Below are positions 8,258 to 17,398 of a stretch of DNA of 64,000 nt, piece by piece. The notes below the pieces were generated by a model that saw only the letters and a program-made list of their open reading frames with translations, was not told the DNA's origin and did not search any database. The DNA is from XYB1-FULL-44-23 sp964502885. GTDB lineage: Bacteria > Patescibacteriota > Microgenomatia > CAZETR01 > Amesbacteraceae. Where the stretch lies: the NCBI GenBank assembly GCA_964502885.1, contig CAZCXU010000002.1, positions 33,510-97,509 on the forward strand. Reading direction: 5' to 3'. Numbering within the stretch: position 1 is the first letter of the stretch; every line of letters begins with the position of its first letter. The translations under genes were made by a program, and so were the position numbers.

Positions 8258-11200
8258 TTAACGACCAATTTGCCCCAGGAAACCAAATGCCTCCTGAAGA
8301 CTACCTACAACTAAGTTAAGAGCATCGTCTGTGGCCTTGGGAGTAATAGTGACGGTATCTACTGAATAGGCGATGTTCTGAGCCTTATCTTTTGATACGG
8401 CACGGAAGTGGTAGACCTTTGATGGAGACAGACCGGAAATTATCACCAGGTGGTTGAGTGTCATATTGGTATCTTCCTGAGTCTTTTGGCTATAAGTAGT
8501 TCCGGAACCTTCACCAAACTCCACCTGTGAAGTTGTCAATTCGTCAGTATTCCAGGAAACAACGATTTGGGCGGTCTGGTCAGACTTATTGCCGGAGTTT
8601 GTGACTATAGACCCTTCCGCCTGAAGGTCGGAAATTAGCGCCGGACGTGTATCTGTGGCGGTATCGAATTTTTGCGGATCAGATACAGCTTCATTCCCGG
8701 CTTTGTCACGACCTTTGACGACCAGAGTGTAGGGAGTTTCGGACTGGAGGTTTTTGATAAGAATGCGATGCAGGCCCTTTACCAGGGTAACGTTTACCTC
8801 ATCTTTGGCATCGGATGGTTTTCCTGAGGGATAGTAGGTGACGATGGAACTAACTTCGGTATTGGTTTCCCAACTCACCAGCACAGTCGGCTGGGCAGTG
8901 CCTTTTACCTGCTGGATACGAACGGTGGCAATCTTTGGACGCGGCAGGGTAGAAAAGCTTAGGATAGTCCCCTCGTATTCAGCTGACTCACTGTCAAAAG
9001 TATTAATCTTGTAGTAGTACTTTGTGCCGTCTTCCAAACCTGTCAGCTCCTGAGTGTAGGTGGACTCCGATGTAGAAGTGGAAATAGTGGCTACCCCACC
9101 AAAGGCCGTGGTCTTGCCATAATAAATCTTGGCGCTCGATGCGCCGGTAGTCGTGAACTGGACGTAAGCTGAGGTCAGGCCGGCAGTTTTTATAGCAGCA
9201 TCTTTGACGGTGGGAGCGGCAGTCGTCGTGAAACTTTTCTCTTCGGAGGTGCCTGTATTACCATCTTCGTCCGTCCACTTGGCTTTGTAATAGTAGGTTG
9301 TGCCGGGCGAAAGATTGGTCAAGGCAATGGTGTGACTGGCGACCTGGCTGGAATTACTCGGCTCGACTGACCCATACGAACCGGCGGATGTGCCGAATTG
9401 AATTTTTGAATCACAAGTGCGATCGGTAGTCCAGGTAATAGTGGCCTTTTTGGTAGTTATTGATCCGGCAGTCGGACCGGAAGTGAGCGAAGCTGCTGTA
9501 GTGTATTTTCCGGTAGGTGTTTCAGAGACCGAACTGGACAAGGCACCGCAATTGTCTGCATCATCGCAAGCCTTTACTTTATAGTAATACTCGATTTGAG
9601 ACAATCCGGTATCGACATAGGCTGTGCCAGTCGTAGACCCCTGGTAGGTATATGTCGAATCATTTGTGGAGCGATAGACCTTGTAAGCCGAAATACCGGA
9701 ACCAACTGATGATGGGGCAGCCCATGAAACCGTAAGTCTCCAAGTAGAACTGTTTTTTATGGATATATCAGAAACTTCCAAACTGAGAGGTATGCCCGGA
9801 GCAGATGTATTGGCTGAAAATGACTGACTGCGGGCGTTGGCGTAGTCGATAGTACCTCCGTAGATGTCCGGATTTTTGGCGACCACCCAAAAGGTATTGT
9901 TTTGCATGGTAGCAAAATTGTCCGGTCCGACCGCGGTAACTCCGGCGGCAGTCCAGTTGCAGTGTTCGGCAGCATTTTCCGCAGTCGGCTGGCGATTAAC
10001 CATGTAGCAATAACGAAGTTCTGATGACGCCCCAAGGTAACTACCAGAATCTGGCGCGTTCCAAGTGAAAGTAAATTCATTGACCGACTTAGTCTCATCG
10101 TCCACCGCAAGATTGTTTACCGGCCCAGGACCGGAACCGGCATAATAAAAAGTGACATAGCTTGGTGAAGCGGTAGCGTTGCCGGCATTATCGATGGCCC
10201 GAACATAGAATCTATTGGCCCCGCTGGTATAGGCGATATCGGTCAGAGAAATTGATGTTGAAGTGGTGGTAGAAGACCAGTCTGCCAATTCCGCCGAAGA
10301 TGTGGCGGCATATTGGTATCCGGCAAGACTGGAATCTGAGTCTGAAATTGCAGTCCAACTAAAACTGAATGAGTTTTGGCTGGTGTAGACTTCGGGGGAA
10401 ACCGAAATTACGGGAGCTCCGGGAGCCGTGCCATCGTACTTGTAAGTAAAAGCATCCGTGGTCTGACTTTTGTTGCCGGCGTTATCCAGCGCCTTGATTA
10501 ATAAATGCAACTCCCCTGACTGGGTGGCAGTTACTGAATAAGTAGTGCCGGCCTGAAAAGCCCCGTCGGTTTCCGGATCCGGATTTGAGTCCGTGAGACC
10601 AAAATAGACATAGTAACCAGACACACCAGCTCCGGTATCAGTGGAACCGTCCCACGAGAAGTAAAGCCGATTTTCGCCATACCACTGGGTATCCCCGCCG
10701 GTAATGATATCCCCTGAAGCATTGAGGACACGGGCTTCGGCTGTATCAGGGTCAGAGGGAGGGGTTGTATCGGTAGTACCATCGACACGGAGAGAATTGA
10801 TCTGGACCTGCTGTGTACCATCCCCGGAAAGAACTGCCCGCCAGAGGATCCCGTTTGAATTGACAGGGAATGAGGAAATATTTGAATTGATGTCTGATAC
10901 TGAACTGGATTCGCCCAGGGAACTGCAAGCGGTGGTTGTCCAGGCAGAGTTGTACCAATACTTCCAGGTGGTTCCATTGTCGCTGGATATACAGTATTTA
11001 ATAGTCCCCACTGCCGATACATCGGCAGTAAAGCCGCTCCAATCGTCTATCTGGGTAGTCAAACGTTTGGTGACAGGCTGTAGAGTGACGGCTGATGATG
11101 AGTATGGAGCAAGAACGAAGGAACTAGGTGATCTGGCAGTACCAGATACTCGCAGTTCATCAATGACAGCATCCAGGAATCCCCGTCCCGACCAGGTCTG

Positions 11201-14200
11201 GGAGCTACCATAAGAAGTACCCACAAGAAGCGGTCGAGCGGAATTCTCTAATGTGATAGTGCCAGAATCGTTGTTTGTCTGGACGCTACCATCTATATAC
11301 ATAGAAGCAGATGTGCCATTGTAGACTACGGCATAATGATGCCAATCAGTCGGAGATGAAATGGCGGAATCTGATTCAACATATAAATTGTCTCCATAAG
11401 ACCAAACTGTAGTTTCTGTCTGGTTTGAATCTCCGGTACCGGCATATAACTTACCTTTGAAAGCAGTCAATCCGTAGACGGAGTTTATGTTATCAGTTTC
11501 CAACCAAGTGTTGTTGTCCAGACCATCACCTCCGACCTGAGTCCAGGAAGTGCCGTCAAACCGCCAAACTTCTCCCTCGGCGTCACCACTGGATAGCCCG
11601 GCAAAAAGATAGCCGTTGTAAACTGTCAGTGAACGGACGATTTCATAATCGGCCCCCCAACCTCCATATCCGGAGTCAGCACCGAGTCCGGCCACCTGCG
11701 TCCATGCCGACCCATCGTATTTGTAAACTTTGGCGTCACCAGTCGAAGCGCCCAGGCCGGCATAGAGTTCGTTGTTGTACATGGCCAGCGAATAGACACC
11801 CTCGATACCATGAGTATTCCACCAGGAACCATTGGCTGGCGCGGAAGTGGCCCCGGCATTGGCGATCTGGGTCCAGGTACCGGCTGTTTTGTTGTAGCTC
11901 CAGACATCACCATCACCCGCCGAAATACCCAATCCGGCATATAACGTACCCGCATCGCTGATCAAACTGAGTACCGACTCAATATTGTCCGCATCCTGCC
12001 AACCAGTAGCGAGGGCGGGAGATTTTCTACCGGCAATCTGAGACCAGGTGTCTGCGGTGCCGTCGTACTGATAAACTTTTCCATCATCTGTCGAAAGACC
12101 AAGACCAGCGTACAAGTAACTGGAGTCGGAGGAGAGGCTGTATATGGCTTCGATATTGTCGGCATCCACCCATGAACCAGTCTTGCCTGATCCGTGCCCG
12201 CCAATCTGCGACCAGGCTGACCCGCTGTATTTCCATACCTGGCCGTCGTCACTGTTGGTAGTGTTTCCAAGTCCGGCATAAAGATCGCCACGATAATCAA
12301 CCAAGCTCTCAACGGTTTCAATGGTGTTGTAAGCCCAGCTACTGTTAGTCTGCTGACCTCCAACAAGAGACCAAGTGGACCCATCGTACTCCCAAACAGT
12401 GGAATCACCGGTACCGGAACCTGTACCGGCATAGAGTTTTCCTGCCCTGGTGCTAAGCGACATAACCCGATCAAGTCCGTTGTAGCCCCAACTACCGTAC
12501 TTGTACTGTGTACCTACAAGCTCCCAGGAGCCAGTATATTTCCAAAGCTGGCCCAAACCAGCGCTATTTGTATAAACCCCCGCATAAAGAGTGGAACCAT
12601 CGAGGAGCATTGACCTGACATAAAGGTAATTAGCTCCTGTCCAGGTGGAGTTGACACCATCTCCGCCCAGCTTGGTCCAGCCAGCTGTATTGTTACAAGT
12701 AGAAGCCAAATCACAACTCCAAACCTCGGCGTCACCTCCACTATCTCCAAGGGCGACATACAATGTGTCCGATCCGGCCTGATCATCGACTGCCAATTTC
12801 CAGATGCGTTCGAATGCATTGTTCCAGGACTGAGGCGCTGTACCTGAACCCGTGTTGCCATCAACAAGCGCTGTCCCCCCCCAGGCATTGGCACCGGTGC
12901 AGTTGGATGTGTCGGTATAGTTGCAACTCCAAACTTCGGCATCACCAGCGGAAGCACCCAATCCTGCCAGTAACTGAATATCCCCTGATGTGTCTGTGTA
13001 GCTGGTGATGGTCATAACAGCCTCATAAGCGCTGTTTGCCCAGCTGCCGAGCGTGCCATCGCCGCCGATTTTTGTCCATCCGGCAGTTCTGGTGCATCCC
13101 GAAGACGTATCACAAGCCCACAATTCCGCTTCGCCAGTCGTATTGCCAAGACCGACATGAATGCGGTCTCCAATGAAATGAATGGCCCAAACCTGATCGT
13201 ATCCTGAGTTCCAGCTATAGCCAGCAGAGGCACTTCCTGAGTCACCGCCAATTTGAGTCCAACCTGTAGTTTTTGTACAAGCCACAGAAAGATCGCAGGT
13301 CCAAAGATCTCCTTCTGAAGCCCCATTACCTGTGCCGACGTAGAGATTTGTTCCATTGACTGCCAGAGCTGTGATCATATTTATGCCGGTATTCCAGCTA
13401 TAGCCTGCGGAAGTACTACCGGAGTCACCACCGATCTGATTCCAGGAAGTCTCTGATGAGTCGTAGTACCAAAGATCGGCATCACCGTCGCCGTTGCCCA
13501 TGCCGACAATGAGATCATCACCATAGGCAACCATCTGGGTAACCTCGTCGTATTGGTTGTCCGGCCAGCTACTGTATAAGGAATTGCCGCCTATGCGGGT
13601 CCATGAGTTGGTACCATCGAAACGCCAGACTTCAGCATCACCATTTGAGTAACCAGTGCCGGCATAAATATATGAACCAACTTTTACCAGAGAACTGACG
13701 CTCATCTTTCCGTCGGCGTCCCAACTGAGGCCAATTTCACCACCGGCCTTCTGCGCCCATGTCTGGGTGGTGTTTGGCATAGCCTCGTAAACCAACTTGC
13801 CGGTCTGATTGTCAAAGTACATTTTGTATTCGCCTTTGTCGAGAATGTATTGCCTGTCCGGGTGTGTCCCTGCCGAAAAAGAATTATTGAATTTGACCCA
13901 AGATTCAAGAGTGTGCGAGCTTGAATCAGAAAGCGAGACGGCGTTTCCAGTGTCCGGTACGGAAATGTATGTGGCGGAACCATCAAGCTTTAAAGCACCA
14001 ACTCCGGTACCAGTACCATCCAGTTTACCGGAGGTCCAAAGAACAGAGGGCGTCGGATTCGGGAGATTAAGCGTCCCATGATTTGAGCCAGTACTGGAGT
14101 CAGTGACGGTGGTCCCGGAAAGATCATCAAAGTGGGCCAGAAATTTGGTATTTGCATCGGATGAGTAGTTTCTGACTTTGAGCCGTGCAGAGGAACCGGT

Positions 14201-14422
14201 AATTTCGATAAGACTTGAATCGGAAAGAGTGTACTGGTCAGCAGAAACAAATGTCCATTGATAGTGGCCGGCGCCTGATGAGTCGGCCAGAATAGGAGCC
14301 ACACGCAGAGTTGTAAAAGCACCGGTAAGAAAACCTAAAGTGAATCCCAAGACCACCAGAAGATTGAACTGCCACCGCATAAAGGTGACATGGCTATTTA
14401 TTTTTGGCAGGAAATATGACAT
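8258..14422 (-). CDS. giant surface protein: split LamG, 14 propeller-like repeats, FN3 array
   Basis: 2054 aa from ATG 14422; an upstream TTG at 14479 and ATG 14380 are alternatives. One transmembrane helix lies near the N-terminus (WQFNLLVVLGFTLGFLTGAF). The first part of a LamG/concanavalin-like domain follows, ending near KLVYEAM. Then come 14 tandem units of about 55-60 residues with the core YAGLG...GDAEVW.YDGSAWTQ(I/V)GG, so two seven-bladed propellers would fit. The second half of the LamG domain follows (DWHHYAVVYNGTSASMYIDG...GFLDAVIDELRVSG). The last 900 residues are fibronectin type III-like modules, some like the N-terminal domain of purple acid phosphatases (TTYYYKAKWTD). Probably a cell-surface adhesin or binding protein. 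It heads an operon with an ABC ATPase and permease. Confidence 0.85.
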   Translation of the reverse strand: MSYFLPKINSHVTFMRWQFNLLVVLGFTLGFLTGAFTTLRVAPILADSSGAGHYQWTFVSADQYTLSDSSLIEITGSSARLKVRNYSSDANTKFLAHFDDLSGTTVTDSSTGSNHGTLNLPNPTPSVLWTSGKLDGTGTGVGALKLDGSATYISVPDTGNAVSLSDSSSHTLESWVKFNNSFSAGTHPDRQYILDKGEYKMYFDNQTGKLVYEAMPNTTQTWAQKAGGEIGLSWDADGKMSVSSLVKVGSYIYAGTGYSNGDAEVWRFDGTNSWTRIGGNSLYSSWPDNQYDEVTQMVAYGDDLIVGMGNGDGDADLWYYDSSETSWNQIGGDSGSTSAGYSWNTGINMITALAVNGTNLYVGTGNGASEGDLWTCDLSVACTKTTGWTQIGGDSGSASAGYSWNSGYDQVWAIHFIGDRIHVGLGNTTGEAELWACDTSSGCTRTAGWTKIGGDGTLGSWANSAYEAVMTITSYTDTSGDIQLLAGLGASAGDAEVWSCNYTDTSNCTGANAWGGTALVDGNTGSGTAPQSWNNAFERIWKLAVDDQAGSDTLYVALGDSGGDAEVWSCDLASTCNNTAGWTKLGGDGVNSTWTGANYLYVRSMLLDGSTLYAGVYTNSAGLGQLWKYTGSWELVGTQYKYGSWGYNGLDRVMSLSTRAGKLYAGTGSGTGDSTVWEYDGSTWSLVGGQQTNSSWAYNTIETVESLVDYRGDLYAGLGNTTNSDDGQVWKYSGSAWSQIGGHGSGKTGSWVDADNIEAIYSLSSDSSYLYAGLGLSTDDGKVYQYDGTADTWSQIAGRKSPALATGWQDADNIESVLSLISDAGTLYAGLGISAGDGDVWSYNKTAGTWTQIANAGATSAPANGSWWNTHGIEGVYSLAMYNNELYAGLGASTGDAKVYKYDGSAWTQVAGLGADSGYGGWGADYEIVRSLTVYNGYLFAGLSSGDAEGEVWRFDGTSWTQVGGDGLDNNTWLETDNINSVYGLTAFKGKLYAGTGDSNQTETTVWSYGDNLYVESDSAISSPTDWHHYAVVYNGTSASMYIDGSVQTNNDSGTITLENSARPLLVGTSYGSSQTWSGRGFLDAVIDELRVSGTARSPSSFVLAPYSSSAVTLQPVTKRLTTQIDDWSGFTADVSAVGTIKYCISSDNGTTWKYWYNSAWTTTACSSLGESSSVSDINSNISSFPVNSNGILWRAVLSGDGTQQVQINSLRVDGTTDTTPPSDPDTAEARVLNASGDIITGGDTQWYGENRLYFSWDGSTDTGAGVSGYYVYFGLTDSNPDPETDGAFQAGTTYSVTATQSGELHLLIKALDNAGNKSQTTDAFTYKYDGTAPGAPVISVSPEVYTSQNSFSFSWTAISDSDSSLAGYQYAATSSAELADWSSTTTSTSISLTDIAYTSGANRFYVRAIDNAGNATASPSYVTFYYAGSGPGPVNNLAVDDETKSVNEFTFTWNAPDSGSYLGASSELRYCYMVNRQPTAENAAEHCNWTAAGVTAVGPDNFATMQNNTFWVVAKNPDIYGGTIDYANARSQSFSANTSAPGIPLSLEVSDISIKNSSTWRLTVSWAAPSSVGSGISAYKVYRSTNDSTYTYQGSTTGTAYVDTGLSQIEYYYKVKACDDADNCGALSSSVSETPTGKYTTAASLTSGPTAGSITTKKATITWTTDRTCDSKIQFGTSAGSYGSVEPSNSSQVASHTIALTNLSPGTTYYYKAKWTDEDGNTGTSEEKSFTTTAAPTVKDAAIKTAGLTSAYVQFTTTGASSAKIYYGKTTAFGGVATISTSTSESTYTQELTGLEDGTKYYYKINTFDSESAEYEGTILSFSTLPRPKIATVRIQQVKGTAQPTVLVSWETNTEVSSIVTYYPSGKPSDAKDEVNVTLVKGLHRILIKNLQSETPYTLVVKGRDKAGNEAVSDPQKFDTATDTRPALISDLQAEGSIVTNSGNKSDQTAQIVVSWNTDELTTSQVEFGEGSGTTYSQKTQEDTNMTLNHLVIISGLSPSKVYHFRAVSKDKAQNIAYSVDTVTITPKATDDALNLVVGSLQEAFGFLGQIGR

Positions 14423-14617
14423 GAAAATGGCTTTTAAATCCGGTTTACTGACAATTTTTACACTTAGGCCACGCAGCAATCTCCAATGAAGTGGCTTTCT
14501 TATGTATGGTAACTATATCCCGCAGAGATAATTCCTGTAAATAAGGTGTTATCGCCAGTTTTTTTTAAATTCGATTAGATAACCTGCCGGATATCCATTC
14601 ATGATATTCTGATAGTG

Positions 14618-14794
14618 ATGTTTGCAAGCATTGTGTATAACTTACTGTTAACCGTAGTTTTCGGCTGGCTGAATACCTGGGCCGCAGCGACAGGGCTGGA
14701 AGAGACATTTGTGACCCTGGCGATAATGTACGGAGTGTTTGGAATAGGCGGGAATGCAATGATCACAACATGGCTTATGAGAAAACGTAAATAA
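14618..14794 (+). CDS. small membrane protein, 58 aa
   Basis: An ATG at 14618 opens a 58-residue ORF starting MFASIVYNLLLTVVFGW and ending WLMRKRK. It has two predicted hydrophobic segments (about residues 3-17 and 31-52) separated by a short acidic turn (GLEET) and a positively charged C-terminus. No family is recognised. It lies 36 bp upstream of the flavodoxin start on the same strand, in a stretch otherwise free of genes. No strong Shine-Dalgarno is visible. Real expression is plausible because of the membrane-protein composition, but the short length leaves doubt. Confidence 0.5.
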   Translation: MFASIVYNLLLTVVFGWLNTWAAATGLEETFVTLAIMYGVFGIGGNAMITTWLMRKRK

Positions 14795-14830
14795 ACTCGT
14801 TTTTGGTCTTTTATGTATAATCTGCGAACG

Positions 14831-15301
14831 ATGAGGATAACGGTTGTTTATGACTCTCAATTTGGGAATACCGAAAAGATAGCAAGGCAAATAACCAAAA
14901 CGCTCCAAGGGATGAGACACAAGGTTAATCTGGTTCATGCTAAGGACGCAACAGAAGCAGACACATTGAAAACAGATATGCTCATAGTCGGCTGTCCGAC
15001 ACAGGGAGGCAGACCTACATTGAAGATGCAACAATACCTGGTGCAAATTCCTGATGAAATCATGGCAAATGTAAGAGTAGCCGTTTTTGATACCAGATAC
15101 ATGAAGCGGGAACAAAGTTTTGCATTGAAATTACTGATGGACGTAATCGGATTTGCCGCCGAGAAGATGATGGAAACTTTGATAAAAAAAGGCGCTAGAC
15201 CGGTATCTGAACCGATGGGGTTTATTGTGGAGACAAAAGATGGTCCAATTCGAAAAGGAGAACTCGAAAGAGCTTCCAGATGGGTGAGGAGCTTAGTCTA
15301 A
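14831..15301 (+). CDS. flavodoxin-like protein
   Basis: 156 aa from ATG 14831. The N-terminal FMN phosphate-binding loop reads MRITVVYDSQFGNTEKIARQI, the flavodoxin T/S-x-T/F-G-x-T signature. A second conserved stretch MLIVGCPTQGGRPT (about residues 50-63) matches the loop flanking the isoalloxazine ring. It probably carries electrons as a cytoplasmic FMN protein; the partner is not in the window. TATAAT at 14816-14821 lies 9 nt before ATG 14831, within the apparent upstream extension from 14813, so the start at 14831 is preferred and the mRNA is essentially leaderless. Its 3' end overlaps the convergent dehydrogenase gene by 9 bp. Confidence 0.85.
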   Translation: MRITVVYDSQFGNTEKIARQITKTLQGMRHKVNLVHAKDATEADTLKTDMLIVGCPTQGGRPTLKMQQYLVQIPDEIMANVRVAVFDTRYMKREQSFALKLLMDVIGFAAEKMMETLIKKGARPVSEPMGFIVETKDGPIRKGELERASRWVRSLV

Positions 15302-16414
15302 AACTAAACTGTTTGGGTCGAATCTAATGATGCGATCGTCCCCGGGTTTTGGCAATCCCCTACCATCAGAATTACTTGTGGAGAAATAAATGTATCCATC
15401 ATGCCCCAATCCTATTGCCCGCAATCTGCCAAATTGGTTTTTGTGGTGAACTATTAACGATAACTGGCCGCCTGAAGTGATTTGTGCCTGATATAGGGCT
15501 TGGCCACGAAGACCTGTGAAGAATAAGTTCCCACGGTAGTGGATAAGCCCAGCAGGGGCCCAGGTGTCGCGGGCACCCGACTCTAAAACAGGAGGGGTCA
15601 TACCCGGCATTTTCTGATCGCCGCGGATATCCGGCCAACCGTAATTTCCCCCTTTGCTTATCAGGTTTATTTCATCGTGTCCGCTTTGAAGACCGGATGG
15701 ACCATGCTCCGACGACCACAATCTACCAGAGTCGTCCCAAGCTAGCCCTTGGGGGTTTCTGTGTCCATAGGAATATATTGCTGATCCAAAGGGGTTATCC
15801 CGAGGTATTGAACCATCTTCAGCAAGACGCAGTATTTTTCCGTTTAGAGAATTTTTGTCCTGTGCCAAATTGGGCCTTTCTGCGTCCCCAGTTGTGATGT
15901 AAAGATATCCGTCCGGACCAAAAGCCAACTGACCCCCATCATGATTCGCTGACCCCCAGATACCATCAATAATTACTTTTGGGTCTGAAAGCAGATCGCC
16001 AACCAGCCGATAGCGCTCAACGCGGTTGAAGATACCGGATTTGTCAGAATATGTATAGTACAAATAAATGTAGCGGTTTGAAGAAAACTGAGGGTGGACT
16101 GCAAGCCCCAGAAGACCACCCTCGGCGGTGTGAAGAACACCATTGATACTGGCAATATTTTTGTACTCTGGACTAATTTTCAGCAAGTTTCCCCTTCTCT
16201 CCGTCACAAGTAAAGCCCCATCTGGCAGAAAAGCTATTGACCAGGGAACAGACAGAGAATTGGCGACCTCTAGTATTTTACTCTCGGGTAGGGGGGTCAA
16301 CGCAGCATTGGGCGAAGTAAAAGTCGGCAGCTGTCTGATGACTGAATTGTATCTACTCGATGCCAACACAGACGCTACAATGATGAAGAAAAGCGAAATG
16401 AGAAGTTTTTTCAT
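15293..16414 (-). CDS. PQQ-type sugar dehydrogenase (GSDH/YliI-like), secreted
   Basis: 373 aa. ATG 16414 gives a clean signal sequence or anchor (MKKLLISLFFIIVASVLAS); the GTG at 16441 is less likely. The body is a six-bladed propeller of the glucose/sorbosone dehydrogenase family: SVPWSIAFLPDGALLVTERRGNL, GGLLGLAVHPQF, HDGGQLAFGPDGYLYITTGD, GHRNPQGLAWDD, SEHGPSG, HDEINLI, GGNYGWPDI. The family oxidises sugars (or aldoses) at the cell exterior using PQQ. No PQQ synthesis gene is visible, so the cofactor would have to come from outside, or the protein may act without it. Convergent overlap with flavodoxin (9 bp). Confidence 0.88.
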   Translation of the reverse strand: MKKLLISLFFIIVASVLASSRYNSVIRQLPTFTSPNAALTPLPESKILEVANSLSVPWSIAFLPDGALLVTERRGNLLKISPEYKNIASINGVLHTAEGGLLGLAVHPQFSSNRYIYLYYTYSDKSGIFNRVERYRLVGDLLSDPKVIIDGIWGSANHDGGQLAFGPDGYLYITTGDAERPNLAQDKNSLNGKILRLAEDGSIPRDNPFGSAIYSYGHRNPQGLAWDDSGRLWSSEHGPSGLQSGHDEINLISKGGNYGWPDIRGDQKMPGMTPPVLESGARDTWAPAGLIHYRGNLFFTGLRGQALYQAQITSGGQLSLIVHHKNQFGRLRAIGLGHDGYIYFSTSNSDGRGLPKPGDDRIIRFDPNSLVLD

Positions 16415-16529
16415 GCCAGTTTTTATCGCTACCCTAAACACGATTTAGTTTAACCTGTGGTGACAAGAGATGTATTGGATTTTGTGTGATAGGATATGAA
16501 AAATATATATGGTAAGGGGGTGATAACTA

Positions 16530-17348
16530 GTGAAAAGAATATTTAGTCTCGTACTGACAGTAATAATGGGTTTTATTCCGGTAGCAAGCGCTCATGCAAG
16601 TGCTCCCGACACAATAGCTACTGGGGCCGGATCATATAATGCGTATGGTCTGCAAAGATTTGCTGAGTTTAACGTGAGAAAAACCTCAGAATCTTGCCGT
16701 GTCGATTGGAACATCAGCGGAAAGTGGCAGTTGACCGTAGATTTCAATGGGCAACTGTATAAACACGATGCTGAGTTTACGCAAGAAGGGGGAGTGGTTT
16801 CCGGAACAGGAAGCTACCCTTCCGGAGGGCCCGCGACTGTCACCTGGACATTGGTAAACAGCACAGTGTCTGGAAACATGGTGCATCTGGAACTGGATTA
16901 CGACAACTCCAATTATGCAGCCATCTTTGATGGTGAAATAAACGCTGATGGGAGAATCCACGGAAATTGGAGCAGTAATGCAAACCAATCCGGAATCTGG
17001 AAAAACACCCAAGGCCGAGCAACAGCCACACTGGAAGGGTGTAGCGGCAAAGGAAAATTCCACTACAAGGATCTGAATAGAAACGCATACCATGCGGAAG
17101 TGAAGTATGTAAATTCCGATGGTGATAATGTCTGGTTTGCGGCGCAAATATACAGCGCAACCAATCAAGCCTGGGTGGGAAGTTGGGTATTTGTAAAAGT
17201 GTACGATGGAGACAAGCCCGGAGCAGGCATAGACCAAATCTGGGGGAGTTTTTCAGGAGAAGCGGCTGCGAAAATGGGTGTAGCTACAAAAACCAGCCCA
17301 GCAGATGGACCGTTTACGTTGATTTCCGGCAATTACCAGGTACTCTAG
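16530..17348 (+). CDS. secreted beta-rich protein of unknown function
   Basis: 272 aa starting at GTG 16530. The start is set by an unusually strong Shine-Dalgarno AAGGGGGTGAT (16513-16523) 6 nt upstream. A signal peptide is clear (MKRIFSLVLTVIMGFIPVASAHASA, cleavage after AHA or ASA). The mature part is beta-rich with many Gly, Ser, Trp and Asn, and two Cys (ESCRVDW and EGCSGKG) that could form a disulfide. A motif GKWQLTVDFNGQLYKHDAEFTQEGG looks like a lipocalin-type or avidin-like strand pattern, but I do not assign a family. A Rho-independent terminator follows at 17373. Strong initiation and a dedicated terminator suggest high expression. Confidence 0.75.
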   Translation: MKRIFSLVLTVIMGFIPVASAHASAPDTIATGAGSYNAYGLQRFAEFNVRKTSESCRVDWNISGKWQLTVDFNGQLYKHDAEFTQEGGVVSGTGSYPSGGPATVTWTLVNSTVSGNMVHLELDYDNSNYAAIFDGEINADGRIHGNWSSNANQSGIWKNTQGRATATLEGCSGKGKFHYKDLNRNAYHAEVKYVNSDGDNVWFAAQIYSATNQAWVGSWVFVKVYDGDKPGAGIDQIWGSFSGEAAAKMGVATKTSPADGPFTLISGNYQVL

Positions 17349-17370
17349 TTGGTAGTTGGGGAGTCAAAAA

Positions 17371-17398
17371 GATTCCGGGGGAAACTCCGGAATTTTTT
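17371..17398 (+). terminator. Rho-independent terminator after the secreted protein gene
   Basis: TTCCGG (17373-17378) pairs with CCGGAA (17387-17392) across an 8-nt loop and is followed by TTTTTT (17393-17398). It lies 24 bp after the stop at 17348. The U tract overlaps the stop codon of the convergent yibE-like gene. Confidence 0.85.

Noticed and set aside
16686..17237. 183-aa minus-strand ORF antisense to the secreted protein at 16530
   Set aside because: The plus-strand gene has a signal peptide, a very strong Shine-Dalgarno and a terminator; the antisense ORF has none.
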